64,000 nt of DNA. Origin: Datura wrightii. Lineage: Eukaryota; Streptophyta; Magnoliopsida; Solanales; Solanaceae. Made by a program: the position numbers and the translations under genes. Below are positions 1-10,600 of this stretch, piece by piece (positions within the stretch are counted from its first letter, which is position 1; every line of letters starts with the position of its first letter). Below the pieces are notes generated by a model that was not told the DNA's origin, searched no databases, and was given only the letters and a program-made list of their open reading frames with translations. The stretch covers positions 92,192,001-92,256,000 of the forward strand of contig JASDFA010000019.1 in assembly GCA_035772735.1 (NCBI GenBank), read 5' to 3'.

Positions 1-1
1 G

Positions 2-484
2 GCACCTCTGACCAAACTGACATAGAAAGCAGTAAAGTTTCAGTGGACAGAGGCATGCGAGTAGAGCTTCCAGGAACTGAAAGACAGATTAACCTCCGCC
101 CCAGTGTTAGCATTGCCGGAATGTACAGAAGGTTATTCGGTGTATTGCGATGCATCAGGCATCGGGTTAGGTTGTGTGTTGATGCAGCATGGTAAAGTGA
201 TTGCATATGCTTCTAGACAACTGAGGAAACACGAAAAGAATTACCCTACCCATGACCTGGAATTAGCCGTAGTGATCCACGCCTTGAAGATGTGGAGGCA
301 TTACCTGTATGACGTCCATGTTGATATTTTTATAGATCACAAGAGCCTACAGTATATCTTCACTTAGAGGGAACTGAACCTGCGGCAACGTCGCTGGTTG
401 GAGTTGTTAAAAGATTATGATGTGAACATTCTGTATCACCCGAGAAAAGCTAATGTAGTGGCAGATGCCCTGAGCCGTAAGTCA
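2..484 (+). pseudogene. RT tail and RNase H of element A
   Basis: RNase H degrades the RNA strand of the RNA-DNA hybrid during reverse transcription inside the virus-like particle. The frame shows the RT-to-RNase H connection (SFQELKDRL), the first acidic residue in VYCDASGIGLG, then HDLELAVVIHALKMWRHYL, the FIDHKSLQYIF motif and the linker ending in VADALSRK. Three in-frame TAG codons (near 23, 62 and 365) sit where related proteins usually have glutamine or another residue. The stop near 365 separates the RNase H core from LLKDYDV. The fold is recognisable throughout and continues in frame into integrase. Confidence 0.87.
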
Positions 485-2051
485 ATGGGGAGTTTGGCGT
501 ATTTGCGACCTGAGAAGCGGGATTTAGCCAAGGAAATTCATCAGCTAGCTGGTTTAGCCGTTCGAGTAATGGAAACAGAAAATAATAGAGCGGTAATTCA
601 GAATTCTGCTGTGTCATCATTAGTTACAGAGGTAAAAGAACGACAGTACGAGGACCCTGACTTAGTCCAGCTTAGAGATAGAGTTCAGGAAGGTAAGGAG
701 TCAGATTTCCAAATAACTAAGAATGATGTGCTATGTTGTAAGGGCCGCCTTTGTGTCCCGAATATTTCAAGGCTTCGCCAGCAGATTATGCATGAGGTAC
801 ATTACGCTCGCTATTCCCTCCATCCAGGAGCAACGAAAATGTACCACGACATCAGAGACATCTACTGGTGGCCAGGTATGAAAGCTGAAATAGCTGAATT
901 TGTATCTAGATGTCCTAACTGTCAGCAGGTGAAAGCGGAGCACCAGAAATCGGGCGGTTTGACGCAAGATATAACGGTGCCTACGTGGAAATGGGAAGCG
1001 ATAAATATGGATTTTGTAACAGGGTTACCCCGTACCAGACGCATAAATGATTCCATTTGGGTAATAGTTGACAGGCTGACAAAATCAGCTCATTTCCTAC
1101 CAGTGAAGGCTACCTTCTCAGCTAAGGATTATGCCGAATTATATATCAGAGAAATAGTTAGATTACATGGAGTGCCGGTATCCATCATTTCAGATAGGGG
1201 AGCACAGTTTACAGCTAGATTCTGGCAGTCGTTCCAGAGGGGTTTGGGAACGCAGATTAATTTGAGCACAGCATTCCACCCTCAGACAGATGGGCAGGCT
1301 GAGCGGACTATCCAAACGCTCGAAGATATGCTACGAGCGTGTGTACTAAGATTTTGGGGGTAGCTGGGATGAGCATCTTTCATTGATTGAATTTGCTTAT
1401 AATAACAGTTATCATTCAGCTATCCAGATGGCGCCCTTTGAAGCATTATATGGGCGAAAATGTAGATCGCCGGTGGGCTGGTTTGAAGTGGGGGAATCAG
1501 CGTTGATTGGGCCAGACATCATTCAACAGTCAGAGGAGAAGGTAAAGCTTATCAGAGAACGCCTGCTGACTGCTCAGAGCCGCCAGAAGTCTTATGCAGA
1601 TATGCGGCACAGAAATCTAGAATTTGCGGTAAAGTACTGGGTATATTTGAAAGTGTCTCCGATGAAAGGGGTGATGAGATTTGGCAAGAAAGGCAAGCTT
1701 AGCCCGAGATTCATTGGGCCATATCAGATTCGGCGAAGGATAGGCCGAGTTGCATACGAATTGAACTTGCCTCCGAAGTTAGCATCTGTTCACCCAGTAT
1801 TCCATATATCTATGTTGAGGAAGTTCATGGGAGACCCTTCCACAGTTGTTCCAGTTCAGGATGTCCAGGTCACAGAAGAGTTAGCATATGAAGAGGTTCC
1901 AGTAGCTATCTTAGACAGACAGATTCGCAGGTTGAGGACTAAAGATATTGCGTCTGTCAAAGTATTGTGGCGTAACAGGAACCGCGAGGAGATGACGTGG
2001 GAAGCTGAAGAAGATATGAAAGCTAGATATCCTCACCTATTCCAGGTCTAG
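485..2051 (+). pseudogene. Integrase with C-terminal chromodomain, element A
   Basis: Integrase joins element cDNA to host DNA, and the C-terminal chromodomain is thought to steer this lineage to heterochromatin. The zinc domain is intact (VHYARYSLHPG with histidines seven apart, then CPNC). The catalytic core is also intact: D in INMDFVTGLP, D in SIISDRGAQF and E in DGQAERTIQ, a DD(35)E spacing. Near 1349 one extra base shifts the frame. The downstream frame resumes at IEFAYNNSYHS and runs through the GKKGKLSPRFIGPYQI domain to a chromodomain (VPVAILDRQIRRLRTKDI, then VLWRN and TWEAE) and a natural TAG at 2049-2051. The frameshift is the only lesion I see in this part. Confidence 0.9.
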
Positions 2052-2300
2052 TCAGGTGACAGGTATGTCCGTATTATTACTTATGTAGTACCTTATGGTT
2101 GTATGTGTATAAATGAGAAAGATTGATACATAGCCATCCAGTGAATCTTAAAGTATTGCGTGCAGTACCTGTGTTGGACTTTTCTGCATTCCAGGTTTTT
2201 GCTATAGTCCATATTACAGGGGAAACTCTGCCGAAATTTTTCTAGATAGTAAGTTGAGAAGTCCTCTAAATAAAAGTTTACATTCGAGGATGAATGTTCG

Positions 2301-2314
2301 TAAGGGGGGGAGAA
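2301..2314 (+). other. Polypurine tract of element A
   Basis: A run of seven G within TAAGGGGGGGAGAA lies directly before the TG that opens the LTR. This is the usual place for the plus-strand priming site of an LTR retrotransposon, and it fixes the LTR start at 2315. Confidence 0.85.
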
Positions 2315-4891
2315 TGTTATACCCCGTAGGATTTCCAGCACCTAGATGACCTATTCGCACGTTGGTTAAGCGTATTTGAAGGCCATACGTGCTAAAGGAA
2401 GGCCCGAGGTAAGATCGGATGAGAAACCTGTCGAACCATCGCGGAAGGAGCCGAGACAGAGCCCCTCCGCGATGGCAGCGTGTCACGGAGGTGAAGCCTC
2501 CGCGTTGGCTCCGTGACATGTTGGCCTTGTCCAGGCCCAAGTATACAAAGCCCCACTTCGGTTTTAATTCATTTAAACTTATAAATTTCCAGTGAAACAG
2601 AGAGGAAAAACCAGAGGAGAGAAAAGAACGAAGGGGGTAATATAATTTCGTCCGATTACGCTGCCAAACGTTGTCCAAACTCAAATTAACCTCAGATACT
2701 GAGGTATTTAGCAGCAGAGAGCATTCCTACGGATTTAGTTTCGTGAAATACGGCCGACAAATCGTCGAGCTACCGAGCTAAGGTAAGTAGAATTGCTCCA
2801 AACTAGTGTCTATGTGTTCCTAGCTGTGAAGTGAATATTTCTCCCTTCTGGACCTCTTAAAAATAGCGAGTTTTCGACCGTCTTTCGATAGGCCTAAGTT
2901 TAGGCTATAATTATATCGAAAGTGATGTCGTTCTTCAGAATAAAGTCGTATTTAGTTCTGATTGACATATATATATGAATGCAGTTGGGAGGAATAGCTG
3001 AAAAACTGGCCAAGCTACGCCAGTTAGTCGGGAAATCAGAAGCAAAGGTATGTAAAGCTAGTTTCCTCGGCAAGTTAGTAATCTCGGTATAGTAAAGTAA
3101 TATAAAGGCCAGTAGAATGTTCAGAAGTCATGTGTTATGTTTATTACGAATGTTGGTACGATATTAGAAGCATTATGTTATACTTAGCGCGAAACTTGCT
3201 AGCACGATATAGATTCTAATACAAGTATTAGGAACTGCACAGCATGCTCAGTATGTGATGTAGTACAGAATATTGGGATATTATCGTATTCAGTTAAAAC
3301 CCAGTAAAGCAATGTAATATCTGTAAAGTATCTCAGAAGTAGAATGATAGGTTAAAATGAAGTTTAAAAAGCATGTTAGAAATAGTAAGCCATGTTACCA
3401 TAGAGACTCAGTATACAACATGGTTGTCAGCAGAAAGATTATATCTTGTTCAGCATTGGACTCAGCACAGTATGGCAGAAGATTATATTTATACATATTT
3501 ACTATTATCAGTCTCAGCATGTATTAAGTACGTACACATTACCATTACTAGTTCAGCACACAGTATGTACAATACTTTACTACTATTAGCTTCAGTATGT
3601 GGGATATGCAGATAGTATTACTAGTTGAGACCGTTGTATTGTTTTGGGGTTGGATTACCTAGCATCCATGATCGCCCCAGGGTTAATAGTTGTATCGACT
3701 CGTCCTCCAGAGGACAAGGATACGTTGCTCTACGGAGTGGCATGCCGTCCCACAGGGGACGAAGATGGGATGCCAGTTTTCCCCATACTGTGCCTTGGTC
3801 GGCCCTTATACACCCCTGTCGAGCGGATACGCCCGGGTGTTGATTCAGGAGTCCTCAGGACTCAGGTACAGTTATAGTCAGGGGCTCAGCGAGCCCAAGT
3901 GCATACCCAGGGGACCGGCAGGATGCTTATAGCTATTATAGGAGATGGGATGACCGGGGTAGAGGTATAGATTTTGTGTTGGTTGTACCTCTCGGCTTAT
4001 GGGGGCCGGGTAAGGTTTGTGTGTGTTATGTTATGTTATGCCATGTCACATTAGATACGAGTAGAGCGACAGTAGAACGATACACCTCCAGGTATGACTC
4101 CTACTCCTTCCAGTATAGTTAAGAGTAGGCATAGTTTTACATTATCAGACAGTTAATCTTTTCCTTCCTATTTTAGTTTCATCAGTTGTATTGTTGTTTT
4201 CAAATATTCCTTTTAGTTATTGCTTTACATACTTAGTACCAACGGTACTGACGCCCGGTGGGGCGCTGCATTACTTGCCTACACGTACTCATAGACGAGG
4301 AGGCGATCCCTCGTGATTCCTGTCAGCGATCGAGTATTCAGCTCCTGTCATCCGGAGACTGAATTCCAGAGGTGTATTTCATTTTCTTTTGTTGTACAGT
4401 ACGGGTAGGTCGGGGCCCTATCCCGATCATTTCTATTGTTATTCTTAGAGGCTTGCAGTCTGTATATATTTCCCTGTGGTCAGTTGAGCCGGTCGTGTGA
4501 GGCCGTGCAGTTGTATAGCTGTTAGTACTTTTACTTCTTTTATGTTGGCCGTGTGGGGCCATAGCTTGACAGTAGTGGTGACCTTGCCGGTCACGTAGCC
4601 TTCTAGTATTTCATTGTTGAGTTGCAGATAACTAGACAGCATGGTGGCCTTGTCGGCCAGCATAGGTTTCCCTATATTGAATGTGTTCTGGTTAGCTGAT
4701 AGTACAGGTTCAGGTGGCTATAGGCCAGTTGGCCAGAGGCTGTGTTTACAGCCGTTATATAGCCGGTTGGTTTCTTGAAATAGAGCCAGGGCCAGCCAAA
4801 AGCAGCAGACGTGCTTAGGCTGGACCATCTAGCAGCCCAGAGTCTAGCCGGCACCAGGTGCCCGTCATACCCTCCAGGGTGGGGTGTGACA
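2315..4891 (+). repeat. 3' LTR of element A (about 2.58 kb)
   Basis: The LTR opens with TGTTATACCCCG after the purine tract and closes with GGGGTGTGACA, giving TG...CA ends. Coding stops at 2051 and nothing inside resembles a gene. The open frames between about 3370 and 3930 have no family resemblance and lie wholly inside the LTR. TATACAAAG near 2542 could be the TATA element, but no transcript evidence supports this. A cluster of short inverted repeats lies at 2436-2517. The sequence after the LTR is Tat pol, so the right border is firm. Confidence 0.85.
2436..2517. repeat. Two perfect short inverted repeats inside LTR A
   Basis: CCATCGCGGA (2436-2445) pairs perfectly with TCCGCGATGG (2466-2475). 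GTCACGGAG (2482-2490) pairs perfectly with CTCCGTGAC (2509-2517). The two potential stem-loops follow each other 25-70 bases before the candidate TATA sequence. Their function is unknown. Other Ty3 families in the window have comparable clusters built from different motifs. Confidence 0.8.
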
Positions 4892-5990
4892 TATTCACAT
4901 CCTAAGTTTGTTAAGATTTGTAAGTACAACTAGTATATTAGCTATCCAATTCGAGTATCGCATTTTCTGAATGGATCCTAATTTAAGCAATTTATTTACC
5001 TCCTCCTTGATGAATTGGTTGCGGGCAAATGAGAGCAGTTGCTTTCTTTTCTTCACTAGAGGATGGTTTGGATCCACACAAATCTTGTGGATTGATACTT
5101 CAAGCAGTATACCTCTTATGTCTAAATAGGACCAAGAAAAACAATTCACATTAGCTTTCAAAAATTCAATAAGTTTGAGTTTGAGTTTGAGTTCAGAGGC
5201 GAGATTCAAACTCATATATAACTTTTTCTTTGAGAAGTCTACAAAGAGGATGACTTCCTCAAGTTCCTCTATCATTGTTTTGGCAATGTCTACATCTTTT
5301 GGAGCTTTGAACACTATTGACACATGCAGTTGTTCTTGTTCTTATTCTTTGAATTTGTTTTATACGGTTGCTCTATTTCTTATTCTAGTTCAGCCATATG
5401 CAGAAGTTCTTACTATTTAACTTTAAGGTTTATTTTATTGTTCTTGGTTTCTATGGCCAGGGCATTCATCTCCCGAACTATGGGTGAGTCTCCTTCAATT
5501 TACCTTACCCTTTAAGAGGTGGGAAATCTTATAACCTAGTGAGAAGTTAGAAGGACCACCCGCATATAGTGTATCTAGGATCTCCCTAAGATGATGTTAC
5601 ATGACATATCTCTAGTCGTGATGTCAAAACAGTGTTTCTTGGATGACTCTCTCAGTGTGAATCGTTAATTTGATCTTTCTTTGGGTTAATTCACTTAACA
5701 TGTTGAAGTCGGCCAATAGTTTCATGATGGGGTTTATTTTGTTTGTCAGTTGCATTAGGACCCATATTTAGATGATATTGGTCGAGCTACCTGGATTAAT
5801 ACATGAAGATATATTACTAGTGCATCATTATGAGAAAATGTGAGTCCATCACAATCCTTCCCGACAAAGTTGATTGAATCATATTTCTGATATTCATTGT
5901 CCCTCTTACCAGTGGAGACAAAGACTTTAGCCTTTTTGGTCACCGAATAAGTGACATCACCGGTTGTTTCTCCCCCAAAGATTATGTGAA
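4892..5990 (-). pseudogene. Tat-type protease and reverse transcriptase N-terminus
   Basis: Minus-strand pol remnant. Near 5830-5790 the pattern LTFSHNDALVI precedes the aspartic protease active site, read in a shifted frame as VLINPGSSTNII. The catalytic Asp has become Asn, a G-to-A change. Further on, MSCNIILGRSWIHYM marks the protease C-terminus (about 5610-5565). The RT start (5323-4895) shows WSYLDIRGI, then VDPNHPLVKKRKQLLSFARN, then EEVNKLLKLGSIQKMRYSNW and finally NLNKLRM. There it meets TGA and the Tekay LTR end, exactly where the RT sequence would continue. Several stops and frame changes lie between protease and RT. Confidence 0.78.
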
Positions 5991-6029
5991 TTGTATCAGC
6001 AGATGGTGAATTTTTTGACCTTTTGCCTC

Positions 6030-7640
6030 CTAGTTCTTGTTGAGGTTAAGTTTGGCCAGATCACCAAGGAACTCCTCAAGGTACCTATCCCTGAGAAATC
6101 GTGCAACTTCAATTTGCAAATGCTTGTAATTACTGGTAGAATGTCTAGAGGTGTTATGGTAATCACACCATAAGTCCATATATCTCATGCTCAGGTCAGA
6201 ATGAATCTCTTTAGGAAAATGAGTTTCCTTAATATTTTTTAAGGCCAAGACAAGGTCATCGAGTTTGATGTTGTAGTTGTACGCAGAGTGTTTTGATACC
6301 CCCGGATCCCTTGATGTTTTCCTGAAAGATCCTGCCACATCTTTCTTTACCAATACTTGGTTACTTCTACTCAACTCAACCCATATCTTCCTCCTATTTG
6401 ATAGTAGAATGAATATGGTTCGATCGGTCCCTTCAATTCCTTTAACTGAAATCCTTGACATTTCTACGACTATCCTGGATACGACCTTAACTTCAACTGG
6501 TTCCAGACTCTTTTTGTCTTCCTCGACCCTATTTTTGGCCATGCACCTGTGATGTACCTCGTTTCAAATTTTAGTCGGAAACTCCCTTAGGCTCTCCTTT
6601 AGTTTCCAGAAAGTGTCAGCTATGTTTGTGTTCAAGTCGTTAGTAAATGTGGTTACATCCAAATCTTACATTATGGTAGGCAACATCATTCTCTCTCATT
6701 GGAATCTTTCTACAAAGATTCGCAATGATTCTCCCTCACATTGCTTTATCTTGATTCCATCCTTTTCGTGAGTTTCAACCTTTGCCGCTTCGGCATGAGC
6801 CTTTATGAGTAAGCATAGCATAAGAGTGAATAGAATTTTTAGGTTGGTAAAGCATACCAAGTTAATTCTCCCTTTGTTAGTATTTGGCCAAACTTCTTGA
6901 GCATCACAAATTCAATCTCGCTTGGCAGCAAATCGTTCTTGTTGATACTGATTATGCAAGTCTTATATGCTACCGTGGATCTATAGTTCCACCGTATTTT
7001 GGGAGACTCAAAATCTTGAATAGTTGGGGTTAGTGTTGTAGCCACACTTGGATTGAAGGGTAGCTGAGATTATTTCTTAGTATATATCCTCCTGAAAATT
7101 GGTGGGGTCCCCGAATCTAATCCATTATGAAGTGGACCTCATGAATGGAGCTAATAATATTCATCCTGAATGGGTTTACTAGCTCCTACGTTGCTCCTTA
7201 CCTGTTTATGCCATCACTCAAATTATCGAGGAACCCCATCCCATCGAGTTGACTGAGATGTTCATTGGTGTTCCAGTCGCTCTTCGTCTAGATGGTGCGT
7301 TATCTCCAGTAACGTTGTCAGTAAAGGTCCCAATAGTGTCTTCCATCTATGTCAAGAAGGCGTTCTGAACATTTATCATCCCTACCATAGCTTTCTCTAG
7401 CACAAAACCTTTTCTTTGATACGCCCCCATTACTCTTGGGTGATGGCATTGGACCCTTTGTGGGCAGTACCGATTTCTATGGTACCCATCATCAATATTT
7501 CTTTCATTGTTTGGAGTTTGGTATCCTCTTGCATATTCTCTTTTGATATCTTCTTGTGAGGAGAACTGATTATCCGCTCTCCCACGTTCATGCTCCTCTG
7601 AGTGCTCTGAGACCTGCAAGTTCAATGGTACCAAAGATTA
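6030..7640 (-). pseudogene. Tat-type gag remnant
   Basis: Gag forms the virus-like particle. On the minus strand the capsid-like part reads in pieces: KKFGQILTKGELTWYALPT (about 6895-6840), an alanine-glycine stretch, then IKQCEGESLRIFVERFQ and ERMMLPTI (about 6750-6680) with a stop where an arginine codon might be expected, then the end of the capsid domain. The C-terminal part (6542-6030) carries RYMDLWCDYHNTSRHSTSNY and FLRDRYLEEFLGDLAKLN, the modified zinc-finger region of Tat gag, with the second Cys missing. The part above 7110 is hydrophilic and I assign it only by position. Confidence 0.68.
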
Positions 7641-10600
7641 GGCAAATCTGTAGCAAACATGTTGTTGTGTTGATCGTCGATGGCTGGGCTATTATGTAGT
7701 GTTCCAAACATGGTAGTGATTTTTCAGTAGGTAAGATCTGATGACCCAGCAAAGAGTTGAAACAACAAATCAAAACAATGTCATAATTGCCTATCCCCAT
7801 AAATGGTTCCAAACTGTTTGACGAAAAAAATATTATGTTTGCAAAAATAGTTAAATTTATAAAATATAGATTAACGTTAAAAAATCTTATGTTTGAAAAA
7901 ATAGTTAAATTTATAAAATATAGATTAACGACAAGTGAATTAAGATTAATCAAACTTCATTTCTTTTTCGGCTAAATCGGGAAATTGAAGATTAAATGAA
8001 GGTTTAAGAACTTAGATTTAGAGTAAAAGTAAGGAATCGAAATAATAATGTAAATACTAGAGCAACAAATAATAAGAAGATCTTGAAATTGTTTGTATTC
8101 TCCAAGCTTAGCAATGGGGTTGTATATTACAAGTGAAAGTGAGATGTCTTGTTTTCCCATGAAAGAATTTACTTAAAGGGTAAAAATTATAGATACTAGT
8201 ATAATAAAACTAGTTTGCCACATGAAAAGGAGTACCGCCTACAACATTTGAGTACTCTCACATACTTGAGATTTGGCTCTAGACTCGAGGCTGATTGGTG
8301 TCAAATATGAACACCGTTGTAAGCCCCGACTGAATGATGAACCGAGATGAGAGGGAGTAGGTCTAATTCAAGTAGTACTACAAATCACTTGGTCACACAA
8401 GGTTCCTCCTAACGTGGAGATGTCAGTGGTGTGAGTTCTCCCGATGACATTGGCATCAATTTATATACTAGCACTCGAATGGTGACATTATCACGAGCTC
8501 AAATCTGAACAAATGAATGGTTCCACGTGTCAAACAACAATTAATCTATTTGCCAATCCCAATTTACATTCCATACAATTGGTAATTGGGGTGTTGATGT
8601 GGATCACAATCGACTCAAAAGCCCGAAAAAAGTGGACAGTAACTGAAATTTAGTACAGCAGATATTTATGTCTCATGAATTTAGGAAAAAATTTCTGATT
8701 TTCCTAGTAAACACAACCATTATAAATGATGAAATTATTTATGCCTCTCAATTATGCTCTAAAAAATAAAGTTTTTCTTAACTTCGAACAATAAATAATC
8801 TTCTTCTTATTTTAATTAATTTTTTTAAATATATATTTTTACCTTTAGATTATTAACCTTTATTTATTTATTTTTTAAAAAATCATGATACTTTTTTATT
8901 TTTTAATCTAGAGAAAAAAAATTATTTTTGAGATGAAAAAGAAAAGTGAGAATTATCATGAGAGTATATACATTAATGATATTCTAAATAAAATAAAAAT
9001 GAGACATTAACAACAATCATAACTCTAATATCTATTATACAAGTAAAAATAACAAGTAATAATAATTTTATAAGTATATTTTAATGCAAATAATACAAAA
9101 ATAATTAATAAAAATAGAGATATATTTATAAAAATAAAATCATAAATTTATTTATAATATAAATAAATTTTAAATTATAATCTAGAATATTTCATTAATG
9201 ACAGATAAATTTATTTATCTATATAAACAACAGAGATAGAGAGAAGTGACACTTAAATACACACATGCATCTACATACCTATATACATATTTAATTCATG
9301 TAAAGGATAACAATAATAAAAAATAGTGTTAGATTTCATGAAAAGTTCATAAAAAAATTATTGTTAATTGTAACATTAATGAATTTAAATAAAAAAATTT
9401 AAATATTTAACCCAATAAATAAATATTATATATAATATAAAAAAAATATTTATGTACATGGAGGATTGAAAATATCAATGAAAAAATATAAATATTTTAT
9501 AATACATAGATAAGGGAGGGAAAAAAAATAGTTTATAGTTAAAAAAAGAGTTTTATTTTTAAAATAAAATTGAGAGAAGTAAATAATTTTCATCCCCATT
9601 CTAATGGTCGGGAGGAAAATAAATAAATAAACAAGGATTATTTAGGTATACAAGTAACAATGACGAGCATTAATATTGAGTTGGAGAATGTCAAATGGGC
9701 ACATCAAACCACTTGAGACTTCTATTTCATTGAGCCTTTTGACGTAAAATTCAAATTGTCCTATTTTATACTTGTTTGACCTTTTAAAGTGTAAGTTGCC
9801 ACATTTAACATGGTCGCATTTGAAAAACGTTCCTTTCAATTGTGTGTAGGTTACCTAAGAATATACTCTTTTACTTGCAATGAGTTTAAGTAGAGGTAAG
9901 TTCAAAATTGGTAAAATGAACTAGAAGAAGATTAATTTTTTCTTTAAAAAAATTATTATGGAGAGAATATAATAGACATCATAAATGTACTTAACGTGCA
10001 TGTATGATTATGAAAATATTTGGATACAAATTGGACTTGAAATTGGAATTTTCTCTAAACTAGTATTTTTGACAACAACAAGCTAATTAACTTGTTGAAG
10101 AAGGATTAGATGATATTAGTTAGTAAACTATTAATTGTACATTAACACCGATGCTAGTGATTATACAAGTAGTTAAAATGACAACATTGTATTGTGGCAA
10201 ATTTTGTTTAGGACACAAGATTCATCATTTGTATTAAACCGTCGACCAAATTTTTGTTCCTAAACTCGACTAAAATAAATATAAAATATTTTTAAAAACA
10301 TAAGAACCTCGAGTCTAATAGTTATAATCTTTTATTTTTTTCGTCTCTTTGTCTGTCTCCTATTTTTAGAGTAATTAAAATTAGATTTATGTATCCAAAA
10401 AGAAATTAAGAAATAAGAATAAGAATGATTATTCAAATACAAAAAGATAAAACCTACCCGTTATTCATGTGTACTTGAGGGGGATAAAACTTCATTGACA
10501 CAAAAGATAAAAAAGATAAATGGACAATACACTTCAACAACATTAGTTTTAATCATGGTGTCTAATTCAACCCCATTACCAAAGTGGAAAACCACAAATT

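Larger units (their letters stand above)
1..4891 (+). mobile_element. Tekay/Del-type Ty3-gypsy retrotransposon A, 3' part
   Basis: The window opens inside pol of a chromodomain-bearing Ty3-gypsy element. In order it shows the RT tail, RNase H, integrase, a C-terminal chromodomain, a purine tract and a 3' LTR of about 2.6 kb. The 5' LTR, gag, protease and most of RT lie left of the window. The integrase-terminal chromodomain and the very long LTR fit the Tekay (Del) chromovirus lineage. Only a few stops and one frameshift are visible in 2 kb of pol, so this copy is among the better preserved here. It ends at 4891, directly against the RT of a Tat-type element, which it appears to have interrupted. 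Confidence 0.9.
4892..7640 (-). mobile_element. Tat-lineage Ty3-gypsy fragment (gag, protease, RT start)
   Basis: Read on the minus strand, the order is gag (about 7640 to 6030), protease (about 5990 to 5540) and the start of reverse transcriptase (5323 to 4895). It stops at the Tekay LTR end. The gag and protease motifs match the Tat/Ogre group of Ty3-gypsy elements. The rest of pol should lie beyond the left edge of the window, on the other side of the Tekay insertion. All parts are decayed. I could not place the LTR or primer-binding site upstream of gag; 7641-8500 may hold them but shows no clear TG...CA border. Confidence 0.75.

Noticed and set aside
3373..3932. Several overlapping open frames of 70-80 codons
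   Set aside because: They lie wholly inside the LTR of element A, overlap each other in different frames and resemble no family.
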